A stretch of 18,152 nt of DNA from Verrucomicrobiota bacterium. GTDB lineage: Bacteria > Verrucomicrobiota > Verrucomicrobiia > Limisphaerales > SXQI01. The position numbers and the translations under genes are program-made. This document shows positions 1-8,254 of the stretch, piece after piece. Every line of letters starts with the position of its first letter. Positions within the stretch are counted from its first letter, which is position 1. The DNA is taken from the NCBI GenBank assembly GCA_008933045.1, contig WBXJ01000026.1:1-18152 (forward strand), read 5' to 3'. The notes beneath the pieces were generated by a model. It worked only from the letters and a program-made list of their open reading frames with translations, was not told the DNA's origin and searched no databases.

Positions 1-661
1 CTGCCTGTGGAGCATCGGGCATGATAGATTTAAAACTCAGACCTTTCTTTTTTGCGGGTGATTTGGTCGAGGATTGACGCAGTTTCTTGATCTGTCGTTC
101 CATCAATTGTAGGTGGATCGCGAGGGCATTCAACGGGTTGCCGATTTCGTGAGCGACGCTCGCGGCGAGCAGCGTCAAGGCTTGGACGCGTTCGGTTTCG
201 ATCGCTTCCGCGGTCCGTTGACGGGCCTCGGTGGCGTCGTGGAGGATCAGAGCGACGCCGGAACTGCCGCTGCGTTCTCCGTCGAGTGGCGCGGCATAAA
301 GGTTGAGATAACAGCGGCGAGGATACTCGATTTCAAACTCCTGACGGATCACGCGGGATCCACCCTCCCCATCAAGGCGGGAGATCCGTTCCCAATCAAG
401 GCCCGGAAAATGTCGTTGGATCGGTTCGCCTTCGACTTGAGCTTTTTGCCACCCCAGAATTCGAGTCACTGCATCGTTGTGGTAGAGGATTCTTCCCTGT
501 TCATCGGTGACTAAGACCCCATCCTCGATCACGTTAAAGAGCGTCTCGAGAAAGGTTCTCTCTCGGGCGAGGTGTTCTACGACAGTCTGCAACCCCTGCG
601 TGTCAAGGCGCCCGATTCGGGTCAAAACTTTATCGAGAAAATTAGATTTGCGGGGAGGCAT
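1..661 (-). CDS. PAS-domain sensor histidine kinase, N-terminal part (cut by window edge)
   Basis: I translated this by hand from the reverse strand; the frame stays open from the ATG at 661 to base 1, giving 220 residues with the C-terminus outside the window. A short coiled N-terminus is followed by a PAS-like sensor domain (about residues 39-140, with 'GVLVTDEQGRILYHNDAV'). A dimerisation/phosphoacceptor HisKA domain follows, with the H-box 'AASVAHEIGNPLNAL' and phosphorylatable His171. The H-box resembles NtrB/AtoS-type kinases. The ATP-binding HATPase_c domain should lie past the edge. No membrane helix is seen, so it is probably cytosolic. The start lies 10 nt downstream of the corA stop, which suggests one transcript, but nothing shows that the kinase senses magnesium. 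No response regulator is visible; it may lie beyond base 1. The kinase call is strong; the signal is unknown. Confidence 0.9.
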   Translation of the reverse strand, partial: MPPRKSNFLDKVLTRIGRLDTQGLQTVVEHLARERTFLETLFNVIEDGVLVTDEQGRILYHNDAVTRILGWQKAQVEGEPIQRHFPGLDWERISRLDGEGGSRVIRQEFEIEYPRRCYLNLYAAPLDGERSGSSGVALILHDATEARQRTAEAIETERVQALTLLAASVAHEIGNPLNALAIHLQLMERQIKKLRQSSTKSPAKKKGLSFKSIMPDAPQA

Positions 662-671
662 CGGACAGCGT

Positions 672-1673
672 TTAGCTGAGCCACCCTTTCTTTTTGAAAT
701 ACCAGTAGGTGCCAATGGTGCTAGTGATCATGAGAATCGATGCAATGACATATCCGTGCGTTAAGCTTAATTCCGGCATGTCATGAAAATTCATACCATA
801 CCAAGTGCCCACCATCATCAGTGGCGTGGTGATGATGGTGATAAGGGTGAGGAGCTTGACCACCTCCGCCGTCTGGTTGGACGACATGCTGAGATAGACT
901 TGGAGTAAGCCGGAGATGCTGTCGGTGTAGCTGTGGGCGAGTTCCGAAATTTGTGACAGCGAGTCGTAAACATTCCGGTAGTAGGGGACGAGATGAGGCC
1001 GGATCAACTTAAACTCCCCACCTGCAAATCGGGCCATCACTTCGCGTTGTGGGCCTATGATCTGCCTTAGATGCCATACTTCTTTTTTTAACTGAATTAT
1101 CCGTGTGACAAGCCGTGGATGAGGAGCCTGAATTACCTCTTGCTCGAGATCCGATATTTCAACCGCGAGCTCATCCAAGGCCGGTTTGTAATTCTGAGCG
1201 ATGGCGTCCAGGAGGTTGTGGGCCAAACGGTCGGGTGCCCGGGCCAGCAGGATGGTTCCGTGCACGGATCGCTCTACCGTCAGTTGCACGCTTCTGAGAG
1301 GAACATCGTGGTAGGTGACTAGGAAGTTTTTCCCAAGAAAGAAGTTGAGTTCACTGGTCGCAAAAACACCGTCTCGCCGACTGTAATCGACTGCGTGGAT
1401 CACCATGAACAAGTGGGGCGCAAATCGATCGCCTTCCTTCGGATGATATTCCTCCACCTTGGGTGAGGCGGAGATTTGTAGACAATCCTCGATGGTGAGG
1501 GGATGGAAATGAAACACCCCTTCTAAAATACGCCGCGAGTCCGCCTCGAGAGCTTGGTCCAAATCTACCCAGAGAAACAGGTTCGTATCGGCGAGCAACG
1601 TGGGCATCAGGAACAGATCAATATCCTGGGTGTGCAGCTTACCCTGTGTGGTGAAGGCGAAAGATCGGATCAT
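672..1673 (-). CDS. corA: CorA-family magnesium/divalent-cation channel
   Basis: A 333-residue protein with the CorA layout: a large cytosolic N-terminal domain, a long helix rich in Leu/Glu, and two C-terminal membrane helices. The signature 'YGMNF' lies at the end of TM1 (GMN at residues 293-295). It is followed by the periplasmic loop 'HDMPEL', as in classical CorA, and a basic C-terminus ('YFKKKGWLS'). CorA proteins form homopentamers in the inner membrane and let Mg2+ (also Co2+, Ni2+) in, gated by cytosolic Mg2+. Length is normal for the family (about 310-350). The ATG at 1673 gives a natural N-terminus but has no clear Shine-Dalgarno. A perfect TTGACA lies at 1709-1704 on the minus strand with only a poor -10 behind it. 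The histidine kinase gene follows 10 nt downstream; tRNA-Leu lies upstream on the same strand. Confidence 0.93.
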   Translation of the reverse strand: MIRSFAFTTQGKLHTQDIDLFLMPTLLADTNLFLWVDLDQALEADSRRILEGVFHFHPLTIEDCLQISASPKVEEYHPKEGDRFAPHLFMVIHAVDYSRRDGVFATSELNFFLGKNFLVTYHDVPLRSVQLTVERSVHGTILLARAPDRLAHNLLDAIAQNYKPALDELAVEISDLEQEVIQAPHPRLVTRIIQLKKEVWHLRQIIGPQREVMARFAGGEFKLIRPHLVPYYRNVYDSLSQISELAHSYTDSISGLLQVYLSMSSNQTAEVVKLLTLITIITTPLMMVGTWYGMNFHDMPELSLTHGYVIASILMITSTIGTYWYFKKKGWLS

Positions 1674-1814
1674 GTTTACGCTCTAATTCTGGCCCCTGAT
1701 GTGTGTCAACTTGGCTCAACTATAACAGGGGCAAATCTGCTGGCAAGGGTGCGGGTGGGACGAGACTGGGGTTGGATTCGCCCCCTGCCCCCTCCGTGTT
1801 TACGATTGAAACTA

Positions 1815-1901
1815 TGGTACCGATGGAGGGGCTCGAACCCCCACGTCTGTAAAGACACCAGATTTTGAGTCTAGCGCGTCTGCCAATTCCGCCACATCGG
1901 C
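1815..1901 (-). tRNA. tRNA-Leu (anticodon CAA)
   Basis: An 87-nt class II tRNA read on the reverse strand, starting GCCGAUGUGGC at 1901. The 7-bp acceptor stem pairs GCCGAUG with CAUCGGU (G1-U72 is a wobble). The anticodon stem CUAGA/UCUGG encloses the loop CUCAAAA, so the anticodon is CAA and it reads UUG. A long variable arm (GUGUCUUUACAGAC region) and the T arm GGGGGUUCGAGCCCC are typical of tRNA-Leu. The 3' CCA is encoded (1817-1815). No T-tract terminator is visible downstream, so read-through into corA is possible. Confidence 0.96.
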
Positions 1902-1921
1902 TACCTGAACTTCCGCGACCG

Positions 1922-1945
1922 GCTCCGGTTGTCTGCGACAGGAGC
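1922..1945. other. Two-tier hairpin between tRNA-Leu and the large exoprotein gene
   Basis: Outer arms GCTCC (1922-1926) and GGAGC (1941-1945) enclose inner arms TGTC and GACA with a TGC loop and a 3-nt bulge. It falls in the predicted 5' leader of the tRNA-Leu precursor. No T-tract follows on either strand, so it is not a normal terminator. It could be a processing signal or chance. Confidence 0.3.
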
Positions 1946-1961
1946 TGAGCCACTCCCAAAA

Positions 1962-1989
1962 ATTACACTGTGTCTGGAGGTGATCGCAA
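1962..1989 (-). promoter_or_regulatory. Candidate promoter of tRNA-Leu
   Basis: On the minus strand, TTGCGA (1989-1984) is followed by a 16-nt spacer and TGTAAT (1967-1962), each close to the sigma70 consensus. Predicted transcription starts near 1955, leaving a leader of about 54 nt before the tRNA 5' end at 1901. Position and strand fit; the call rests on pattern only. Confidence 0.45.
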
Positions 1990-2051
1990 GTACACATTTA
2001 GAACAAAAAACAAACTCGCCTTCACAAAAGACATCAGTAAACTTAGTTTGG

Positions 2052-5000
2052 ATGTGGAACCCCTTGAAGCAAACTCTTTGTCTGCTTTGCGGACTAATGG
2101 CACTCGGTGTCTATTCTGGCACTCAGTCAAGTGCCTTGGGGGCTGCGGCGGATAAGGACATTTCCAAGCCATCAAGTGGTCAGCGGGCAGCTCACCTTGG
2201 AATCAAGAATCGTCAACGACCTTGGGATTCTGAGTTTCTAACCTCCTTACGCGAGTCTCGAGTAGGTGGATCCCTGCGATTTGAGTTGGTCGGTGGAGAG
2301 TGGGTTTCTGGGAGGATTCACCGTTTGGAGCATCGAGCTGGAGTGGTGGTTCGCGTCGATGGGCAACTCACCTCGCCGGGTCGCGGGAGGTTCTTTTTTC
2401 AGGAACAATCGATCTCGGGTAAAGCAGGCAGCTACGTTGGGTTAGTGGAGATGCCATCGCGCGGGAAGGCTTATCGAATTGAACCGAGCGCGACTCTAGG
2501 GCAGTCGGATTTGGTGGAGCGTGCTTTGGACGAGGTTGTTTGTTTACGATTTCCGCCACCTCCCCCTGAGATCGGCACCACGAATGTTGCACAAATTCCG
2601 CCGCTTGACCCAAGTGCATACCCAGTCGTGCCCATCCCTGAGTATCAGGTGGGCATCATCCCACTTGAAAGTTTGCCGGGTTCAAAAGCGGTGATTTATC
2701 TCGATTATCGAGGAGGATATACCCCGACGTGGGGCGGCATTACTTATGCGAAACCCAACGCGAGCAATGGCGAAATTCGCGATGTATGGAAACGGGTTGC
2801 AGAAGACTTTTTGCCATTCAACATCAATGTTACGACAGATTCGCGAGTTTTTGAGAACGCTGCTGAAGGCAACCGGCAGAGGGTGGTGGTGACATCAACC
2901 ACAACGGCTGCGCCCGGTGCGGGCGGGGTCGCGATGATCGGATCCTTCAACTGGTCGGGCGATACTCCGTGCTGGTCGTTCCAAGTGGTAGGCAAACCTG
3001 GGGCAGAAGCGATTTCTCATGAATTAGGCCATGCCTTGGGTCTGAGTCACGACGGGATGGATGTGGGGGGTGGGCATACGGAGTATTATGAGGGCCAAGG
3101 CATCGGTGCGGTGGGTTGGGCCCCGATCATGGGTGTGGGTTACGATAAAAAAGTGTCGCAGTGGAGCAAGGGGGAGTACGACAACGCCAACAACAATCAG
3201 GATGATTTGGCGATTATTACTTCGGAGAACGGTGGCGTGGATTACCGCGTGGACGACACGGGGGATACCTTGAGCACGGCTCGGCACCTTGAGATTTTCG
3301 CGAACCGGACGGCTAAAGGGGAAGGGGTGATTGAGCGCACGGATGACTCGGATGCGTTTCGTTTTTCGACGACGGGTGGAAGCGTCAATCTGCGGGTGGA
3401 TCCCGTGGGGGATTGGGCGAATCTTGCGATTCAAGCCTCACTTTATGATTCAAAAGACAATTTGGTGTACACGAGTAATCCTCAGACGACACTCTTTGTC
3501 ACGGTGGTCAAAACCATCACAGCGGGGTCGTACACGTTGCAGGTCAAGGGGGCGGGGCGACGCAATGCAGCGACGGATGGGTTTTCCTCCTATGGAAGTC
3601 TGGGATATTATAAAATCTCCGGGTCAATCACCGGCGGCAAGGCGGCAACACGATTCAGCATTCCTGAGAATAGCCCGGACTCGACGGTTGTGGGGGTTGT
3701 ACCGATTGATAACCCGACGGGTAGATCGCTCATTTATGGGATTGAGGCAGGTAATATCGGCGGAGCATTTTCGATCGATAATCTGGGACAGTTAGTCGTC
3801 GTGAATTCCACAGCGTTGGATTATGAAACCTTGGCTTTACGCAGTCAGTTTCCTGTTCAATTCGAATTATTTGTCAGTATCAGAGACAGTGCCGACAATG
3901 TGATTTTGGAAAGTGATCGGCGTGTTGTGGTGACCATTACCGATATCAATGAGGCTCCGGTGATTGCTGGTTTTAGCACTTCGGTTTTCGAGCATACTCA
4001 GAAAGATGTCTTACTGGGTCGAGTGACTGCCACTGACCCTGACTTTCGTAACTCGCTAGTTTTTTCAATCCAAAGCGGCGACACGAACAGCTTGTTTTCC
4101 ATCGGGGAACAGTCAGGCGAGATTCGTGTTGTGGGAGATTTGAAGGTGGCGGAACAAAGTAATTACGCGCTCGCGGTGAGAGTCTCAGATCAAGCCTTGC
4201 CAGTAGCCCTTATGTCTACCTCGATTGTTAATGTCGCGGTACTTCCCAATGCAGGCCCTTTTCGACCCGGCACTCTCAATTATGCTGTTTACACGAACAT
4301 CACAGGGACAGCGGTCATCGATTTGATCGGTTCGACAAAAGCTTTTCCCTATGATCCCGCTTACGAAAAACCGGTCTTTTCCTCGGAAGGTGAATCGGAT
4401 TTGGGGGATGATTATGGGGGAGTGATGCGCGGTTACCTCATACCCCCCGTCACGGGCAGTTACCGTTTCTGGATTGCCGCGGATGATTCGGGAGAATTGC
4501 TGATGAGCACTTCCACAAACACCGCAAACACCACGCGCATCGCTAGGGTGAACGAAGCCGTTGGGGTGAAGGAATGGACGCAGTTCGATTCCCAGCAATC
4601 GGGGCTGCGCTCCCTGATTGGGGGTCAGGCTTACTATATCGAAGCTCGCATGAAAGAATCGATAGGAAACGACCATATCGCTGTGGCGTGGGAATGCCTG
4701 AGTGCTGGGATCGAACGCGATGTGATTCCTGGCCGCTATCTCGCTCCCATCGCGTTGAATTACACTCCACGAACCGAGGGGTTCACAACGGCACTGCATC
4801 GGGATGCAATTCATGGAAGCCGAGTGGGCGTGGTTACCGCGACGGATGCCAACACTCACGACATTCTCAATTTCACCTTGATCTCCGGAAATAACGACGG
4901 CCTCTTCGACCTTAATCCTAGCAACGGAATCGTGCGCTTGGTGAACGAATCGGCCTTGTCGACCACGCCTCAGACCCTGTTCTCGCTGCAGATTCGTGTC

Positions 5001-6107
5001 GCAGACAATGGCATACCGAGCCGTTCACGTCTCACCACGAACACGATCCGGTTGTTCGCTGCGGATATTATTACCACAACCACACTGCGGCAAGAAATCT
5101 GGACCAACATCGGAAACGGCAGTGCGGTTGTGGATCTGACCAAAATGGGAAAATACCCCAAACGGCCTGATTTACTGAGGGAAATTGAGTCGTTCGAATC
5201 TGGCGAAGACGTTGGCGAGAGTTACGGATCTCGGATTCGCGCCTTCCTGACCCCTCCGGTAACATCTTCCTACAATTTCTACATTGCTTCGAGTCATGGT
5301 AGCTCGCTCCGATACGGCCCAGCGACCAACACTGCAACGGCCACTGCGATTGCTTCCGTCAGCAGTGAAACGGATTATCAAGATTGGTTCATGTTTTCTT
5401 CACAGAAATCCGCCGGCATTTCACTAATAGCGGGCCGTACGGTTTACCTTGATGTCATCCATAAAACAGGCCTCGGACATGATCATGTTTCGGTGGGCTG
5501 GACTGGTGGAAAGATCCTGACACCGACAGTCATCGATCAATCGTTCCTGACCCCGATTGATCTCAATTATGCTCCCGAACTTACGGGCAAGACCGTGGAA
5601 CTTCTCGATACAGCAACCAACGGCACGGTGGTCACGACATTGCTCGCTAGGGATAGCGTTGCGGATCCTATCGCTTACAAAATTACTGAAGGAAACCTGA
5701 ACGGAGCGTTCGTGATTGATATCGAAACTGGGGTCATCCGAGTGGCAGATGCACAACACTTGGTGACCCAAGATCCGCCAATTTTTAGCCTCACTGTCCG
5801 AGCGCAGGACTCAGGATTTGGTGATCTCTACCCCCGAAAATCAACGGACGTTGCTGTGCAGATTCAACTCGTCAAACCGGCGACCTCCGGCCTTATTCAT
5901 CCACCGGTTATCAACGGTGCGTTACTCGAGCTAAGAATCTCGTCTGTGACGGGGAATATCTATATTTTGGAAAGATCTCCGCGAATCACCTCGCCGATGA
6001 GTTGGGTTCCTGTTTCCACGAACCTCGGAACTGGCGAGGCATTACTCATTCAGACTCCATTTGAAACCGAGGCGACACAGCAATTTTATCGGCTGAGAAC
6101 TCGATAG
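2052..6107 (+). CDS. Giant secreted metzincin-like metalloprotease with PPC, cadherin-like and PA14-like modules
   Basis: I use the ATG at 2052 (1351 residues) because it puts a Sec signal peptide at the N-terminus: 'MWNPLKQT', a hydrophobic core, cleavage near 'ALGAA'. The frame runs back to 1929, but that adds 41 residues with no signal-like character. Approximate domains are: pro-region 30-200; metzincin-type catalytic domain 200-390 with zinc motif HELGHALGLSH (323-333) and Met-turn-like 'APIMGVGY'; pre-peptidase C-terminal (PPC) domain 397-520; cadherin-like repeats 533-636 (ending 'VTITDINEAP') and 637-727; PA14-like 738-898; cadherin-like 906-1003; PA14-like 1006-1172; cadherin-like 1177-1276; and a C-terminal 'YILERS...FYRL' domain 1283-1351. 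It is probably an exported or surface protease that binds carbohydrate or other cells. Substrate and surface anchor are unknown; I see no PEP-CTERM or type IX sorting motif. A true Shine-Dalgarno is absent. Confidence 0.9.
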   Translation: MWNPLKQTLCLLCGLMALGVYSGTQSSALGAAADKDISKPSSGQRAAHLGIKNRQRPWDSEFLTSLRESRVGGSLRFELVGGEWVSGRIHRLEHRAGVVVRVDGQLTSPGRGRFFFQEQSISGKAGSYVGLVEMPSRGKAYRIEPSATLGQSDLVERALDEVVCLRFPPPPPEIGTTNVAQIPPLDPSAYPVVPIPEYQVGIIPLESLPGSKAVIYLDYRGGYTPTWGGITYAKPNASNGEIRDVWKRVAEDFLPFNINVTTDSRVFENAAEGNRQRVVVTSTTTAAPGAGGVAMIGSFNWSGDTPCWSFQVVGKPGAEAISHELGHALGLSHDGMDVGGGHTEYYEGQGIGAVGWAPIMGVGYDKKVSQWSKGEYDNANNNQDDLAIITSENGGVDYRVDDTGDTLSTARHLEIFANRTAKGEGVIERTDDSDAFRFSTTGGSVNLRVDPVGDWANLAIQASLYDSKDNLVYTSNPQTTLFVTVVKTITAGSYTLQVKGAGRRNAATDGFSSYGSLGYYKISGSITGGKAATRFSIPENSPDSTVVGVVPIDNPTGRSLIYGIEAGNIGGAFSIDNLGQLVVVNSTALDYETLALRSQFPVQFELFVSIRDSADNVILESDRRVVVTITDINEAPVIAGFSTSVFEHTQKDVLLGRVTATDPDFRNSLVFSIQSGDTNSLFSIGEQSGEIRVVGDLKVAEQSNYALAVRVSDQALPVALMSTSIVNVAVLPNAGPFRPGTLNYAVYTNITGTAVIDLIGSTKAFPYDPAYEKPVFSSEGESDLGDDYGGVMRGYLIPPVTGSYRFWIAADDSGELLMSTSTNTANTTRIARVNEAVGVKEWTQFDSQQSGLRSLIGGQAYYIEARMKESIGNDHIAVAWECLSAGIERDVIPGRYLAPIALNYTPRTEGFTTALHRDAIHGSRVGVVTATDANTHDILNFTLISGNNDGLFDLNPSNGIVRLVNESALSTTPQTLFSLQIRVADNGIPSRSRLTTNTIRLFAADIITTTTLRQEIWTNIGNGSAVVDLTKMGKYPKRPDLLREIESFESGEDVGESYGSRIRAFLTPPVTSSYNFYIASSHGSSLRYGPATNTATATAIASVSSETDYQDWFMFSSQKSAGISLIAGRTVYLDVIHKTGLGHDHVSVGWTGGKILTPTVIDQSFLTPIDLNYAPELTGKTVELLDTATNGTVVTTLLARDSVADPIAYKITEGNLNGAFVIDIETGVIRVADAQHLVTQDPPIFSLTVRAQDSGFGDLYPRKSTDVAVQIQLVKPATSGLIHPPVINGALLELRISSVTGNIYILERSPRITSPMSWVPVSTNLGTGEALLIQTPFETEATQQFYRLRTR

Positions 6108-6169
6108 TAAAAGGCGTTGCACGTAATCATTTCTCGAGTAACTTAAGGCGACAGTTAACCGTTACCACT

Positions 6170-6790
6170 ATGTCAAATTCCTTGAAGATTTTACCTTGGG
6201 GGACGTTCGTTCGATCCACTGCCATTCTCAGGAGGATCAGCGGAGGCACCCTGAAACTCATCGTTTTTTTGGCGAGCCTAACCTGGGGATTAGAAACTCT
6301 CGCTGCCACAACCAACATGAACCCAAAAGTCGTTATTGTCTGCTTCGTGAACGATCACGGAGAAATCTTGCCCGCTGCGCAAACCAACAAAGTTGTGAAG
6401 CCTGATGCAGAGTGGCGTAAGCTCCTGACCCCAGAGCAATACCAAATTGCTCGAGGTAAAGGCACCGAGCGTGCTTTTTGCGGCATTTTTCACGACCACA
6501 AAAAACCAGGGCTTTATTCCTGTATCTGTTGCGATCTTCCGCTGTTCTCCGCGTCCGCTAAGTTTGATTCGGGCACGGGTTGGCCTAGTTTTTTTGCGCC
6601 AGTAGCTAAAGAAAATGTGGTCTCTCACACTGATAATAGTTTCGGGATGAGACGGGTAGAGATTTTATGCGCCCGATGTGATGCGCATCTCGGACACGTG
6701 TTCGATGACGGCCCGAAACCCACAGGGTTGCGTTACTGTCTGAATTCGGCCTCCATGGTGTTTAAGGAGAAAAAATCTGCCCAGAAATAG
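6170..6790 (+). CDS. msrB: Exported peptide-methionine (R)-S-oxide reductase
   Basis: A 206-residue protein whose last ~140 residues are a complete MsrB domain ('PDAEWRKLLTPEQYQIA', 'FDSGTGWPSFFAP', 'HLGHVFDDGP'). MsrB reduces the R epimer of methionine sulfoxide in oxidised proteins. The two zinc CxxC pairs are C118/C121 and C167/C170. The catalytic cysteine is C190 in 'GLRYCLNSASM', and C104 in 'ERAFCG' is a candidate resolving cysteine. The extra N-terminus contains a hydrophobic segment (about 28-46, ending 'LETLAATTN') that looks like a signal peptide, so the enzyme is probably exported. The ATG at 6170 makes the region before the hydrophobic core unusually long. An AGGAGG at about 6230 hints at a later non-ATG start, but no ATG follows at proper spacing. 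The gene lies 62 nt after the giant exoprotein and could protect secreted proteins from oxidation. Confidence 0.92.
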   Translation: MSNSLKILPWGTFVRSTAILRRISGGTLKLIVFLASLTWGLETLAATTNMNPKVVIVCFVNDHGEILPAAQTNKVVKPDAEWRKLLTPEQYQIARGKGTERAFCGIFHDHKKPGLYSCICCDLPLFSASAKFDSGTGWPSFFAPVAKENVVSHTDNSFGMRRVEILCARCDAHLGHVFDDGPKPTGLRYCLNSASMVFKEKKSAQK

Positions 6791-6803
6791 ACCGCAAAAT
6801 GGA

Positions 6804-6831
6804 TTGTCACAAGAGGCGCCACAAGTATACT
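6804..6831 (+). promoter_or_regulatory. Promoter of eno
   Basis: TTGTCA (6804-6809), a 16-nt spacer and TATACT (6826-6831) give a good sigma70-type promoter in the 75-nt gap between msrB and eno. Predicted transcription begins near 6838, leaving a leader of about 28 nt before the eno ATG. Confidence 0.65.
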
Positions 6832-6865
6832 ACGCCGCTGTATTTGTATCCTTGGAAATTGACTT

Positions 6866-8140
6866 ATGAGTATTATTGCTGACATTCGTGCGCGTGAAAT
6901 TCTGGATTCACGGGGCAACCCCACCGTGGAAGTAGATGTGATTCTGGAGAGTGGTGTGATGGGTCGGGCGGCGGTTCCATCAGGAGCAAGCACCGGCGAG
7001 CACGAAGCCCTCGAATTGCGCGATGGCAACGCGAAACGTTACCTAGGTAAGGGCGTTTCGAAAGCCGTCAAAAACGTGATGGAAAAAATCCTGCCAGAGT
7101 TGCAGGGTCTGGACTCACTTGATCAGTTGACGGTGGATAAGACCATGATCGCTCTGGACGGCACGGAAACTAAATCTGTGCTCGGTGCGAACGCGATTCT
7201 AGCGGTGTCGTTGGCGAACGCGAAGGCCGCAGCCGATGTGGTGGGTTTGCCGCTGTTCCGTTACCTCGGTGGCACGAACGCCAAGGTGCTGCCTGTCCCC
7301 ATGGCTAACGTGATCAATGGTGGAGCACATTCGGATGCTCCGATCGATTTCCAAGAGTTCATGATCATGCCGAAGGGTTTCAGTAACTTTTCGCAAGCGT
7401 TGCAGGCGATCACAGAAATTTTTCACGCGCTAAAGGGCGTATTAAAGAAAAAGGGTCTGAGCACAGCAGTGGGTGATGAAGGTGGTTTTGCACCTAAATT
7501 GGACAGTGCTGAAGAGGCCATCGAAGTAATTCTTCAAGCGACGAAAGACGCCGGTTACAAAGCCGGAAAACAGATTTTTCTCGCTCTGGATGTCGCCTCC
7601 TCTGAGTTTTACGATGCCAAGACCGGCGGGTATGTTTTCAAGAAAAGTAGCGGTCGCAAATTGACTGGGGAAGAATTGGTGGCTTTCTATGAGGAGCTTA
7701 CCGGTAAGTACCCCATCATCAGCATCGAGGACGGCTGCGCTGAGAACGATTGGAAGACTTGGAAGCTTCTCACAGACAAACTCGGCAGCAAGGTGCAACT
7801 CGTGGGTGATGATCTCTTTGTCACCAATACCAAATTCTTAAGCAAAGGAATCGCCCAAGGGGTCGCGAATTCCATCCTCGTGAAGGTGAACCAAATCGGC
7901 TCTCTGACGGAGACGCTGGATGCCGTGGAACTCGCGCAGGACAACAATTACACCGCAGTGATCAGCCATCGTTCAGGTGAGACTGAGGACGCTACCATTG
8001 CAGACATCGCGGTTGCTACCAACGCCGGTCAAATCAAGACGGGTTCGTTGAGCCGCACGGATCGGGTGGCAAAGTACAACCAACTCCTGCGAATCGAACA
8101 AATCCTTGGTGAGAACGCGATTTACGGCGGCAAGTTCTAA
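6866..8140 (+). CDS. eno: Enolase (phosphopyruvate hydratase)
   Basis: Full-length 424-residue enolase, which converts 2-phosphoglycerate to phosphoenolpyruvate in glycolysis and the reverse in gluconeogenesis; it acts in the cytosol with Mg2+. The N-terminus 'ILDSRGNPTVEVDV' and 'VPSGASTGEHEALELRD' are diagnostic. Mg2+ ligands correspond to D242, E288 ('SIEDG') and D315 ('VGDDLFVTN'). Catalytic residues correspond to E205 ('GDEGGFAP') and K340 ('ILVKVNQIGS'), with E164 in 'DFQEFMIMP'. The 'ISHRSGETEDATIADIAVA' motif and the end 'LRIEQILGENAIYGGKF' are intact. The ATG at 6866 matches the conserved family start; the Shine-Dalgarno is weak (GGAAA). It has its own promoter upstream and a strong terminator downstream, so it is likely monocistronic. 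Confidence 0.98.
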   Translation: MSIIADIRAREILDSRGNPTVEVDVILESGVMGRAAVPSGASTGEHEALELRDGNAKRYLGKGVSKAVKNVMEKILPELQGLDSLDQLTVDKTMIALDGTETKSVLGANAILAVSLANAKAAADVVGLPLFRYLGGTNAKVLPVPMANVINGGAHSDAPIDFQEFMIMPKGFSNFSQALQAITEIFHALKGVLKKKGLSTAVGDEGGFAPKLDSAEEAIEVILQATKDAGYKAGKQIFLALDVASSEFYDAKTGGYVFKKSSGRKLTGEELVAFYEELTGKYPIISIEDGCAENDWKTWKLLTDKLGSKVQLVGDDLFVTNTKFLSKGIAQGVANSILVKVNQIGSLTETLDAVELAQDNNYTAVISHRSGETEDATIADIAVATNAGQIKTGSLSRTDRVAKYNQLLRIEQILGENAIYGGKF

Positions 8141-8164
8141 GGATCACCGTTTACTTTCAACATG

Positions 8165-8197
8165 AAGCAGCCCTCCCGATGGAGGGCTGCTTTTTTT
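8165..8197 (+). terminator. Intrinsic terminator of eno
   Basis: A perfect 10-bp stem, GCAGCCCTCC (8167-8176) with GGAGGGCTGC (8181-8190), closes a CGAT tetraloop. A run of seven T follows, and two A residues before the stem can pair with the first T's. It begins 24 nt after the eno stop and is the clearest terminator in the window. Confidence 0.95.
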
Positions 8198-8219
8198 GTA
8201 ACGAAGCCATAATGGGGAA

Positions 8220-8248
8220 TTGAACTCATCGGCTGCTTCCTTTATGTT
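8220..8248 (+). promoter_or_regulatory. Promoter of the MBL-fold gene, placed for a leaderless transcript
   Basis: TTGAAC (8220-8225), a 17-nt spacer and TATGTT (8243-8248) form a plausible sigma70-type promoter just after the eno terminator. Only six bases separate the -10 from the ATG at 8255. Normal start-site spacing would therefore put transcription at or beside the A of the start codon, leaving no room for a ribosome binding site. Confidence 0.5.
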
Positions 8249-8254
8249 ACAGTC

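Noticed and set aside
113..514. Plus-strand open frame of 133 residues
   Set aside because: It lies antisense to the PAS/HisKA kinase, whose translation has clear motifs; the frame itself has none.
1929..2051. N-terminal extension of the giant exoprotein starting at 1929
   Set aside because: The added 41 residues show no domain and would bury the signal peptide at 2052 inside the protein.
4185..4859. 224-residue minus-strand open frame inside the exoprotein
   Set aside because: It overlaps PA14 and cadherin coding sequence and has no recognisable motif or start signal.
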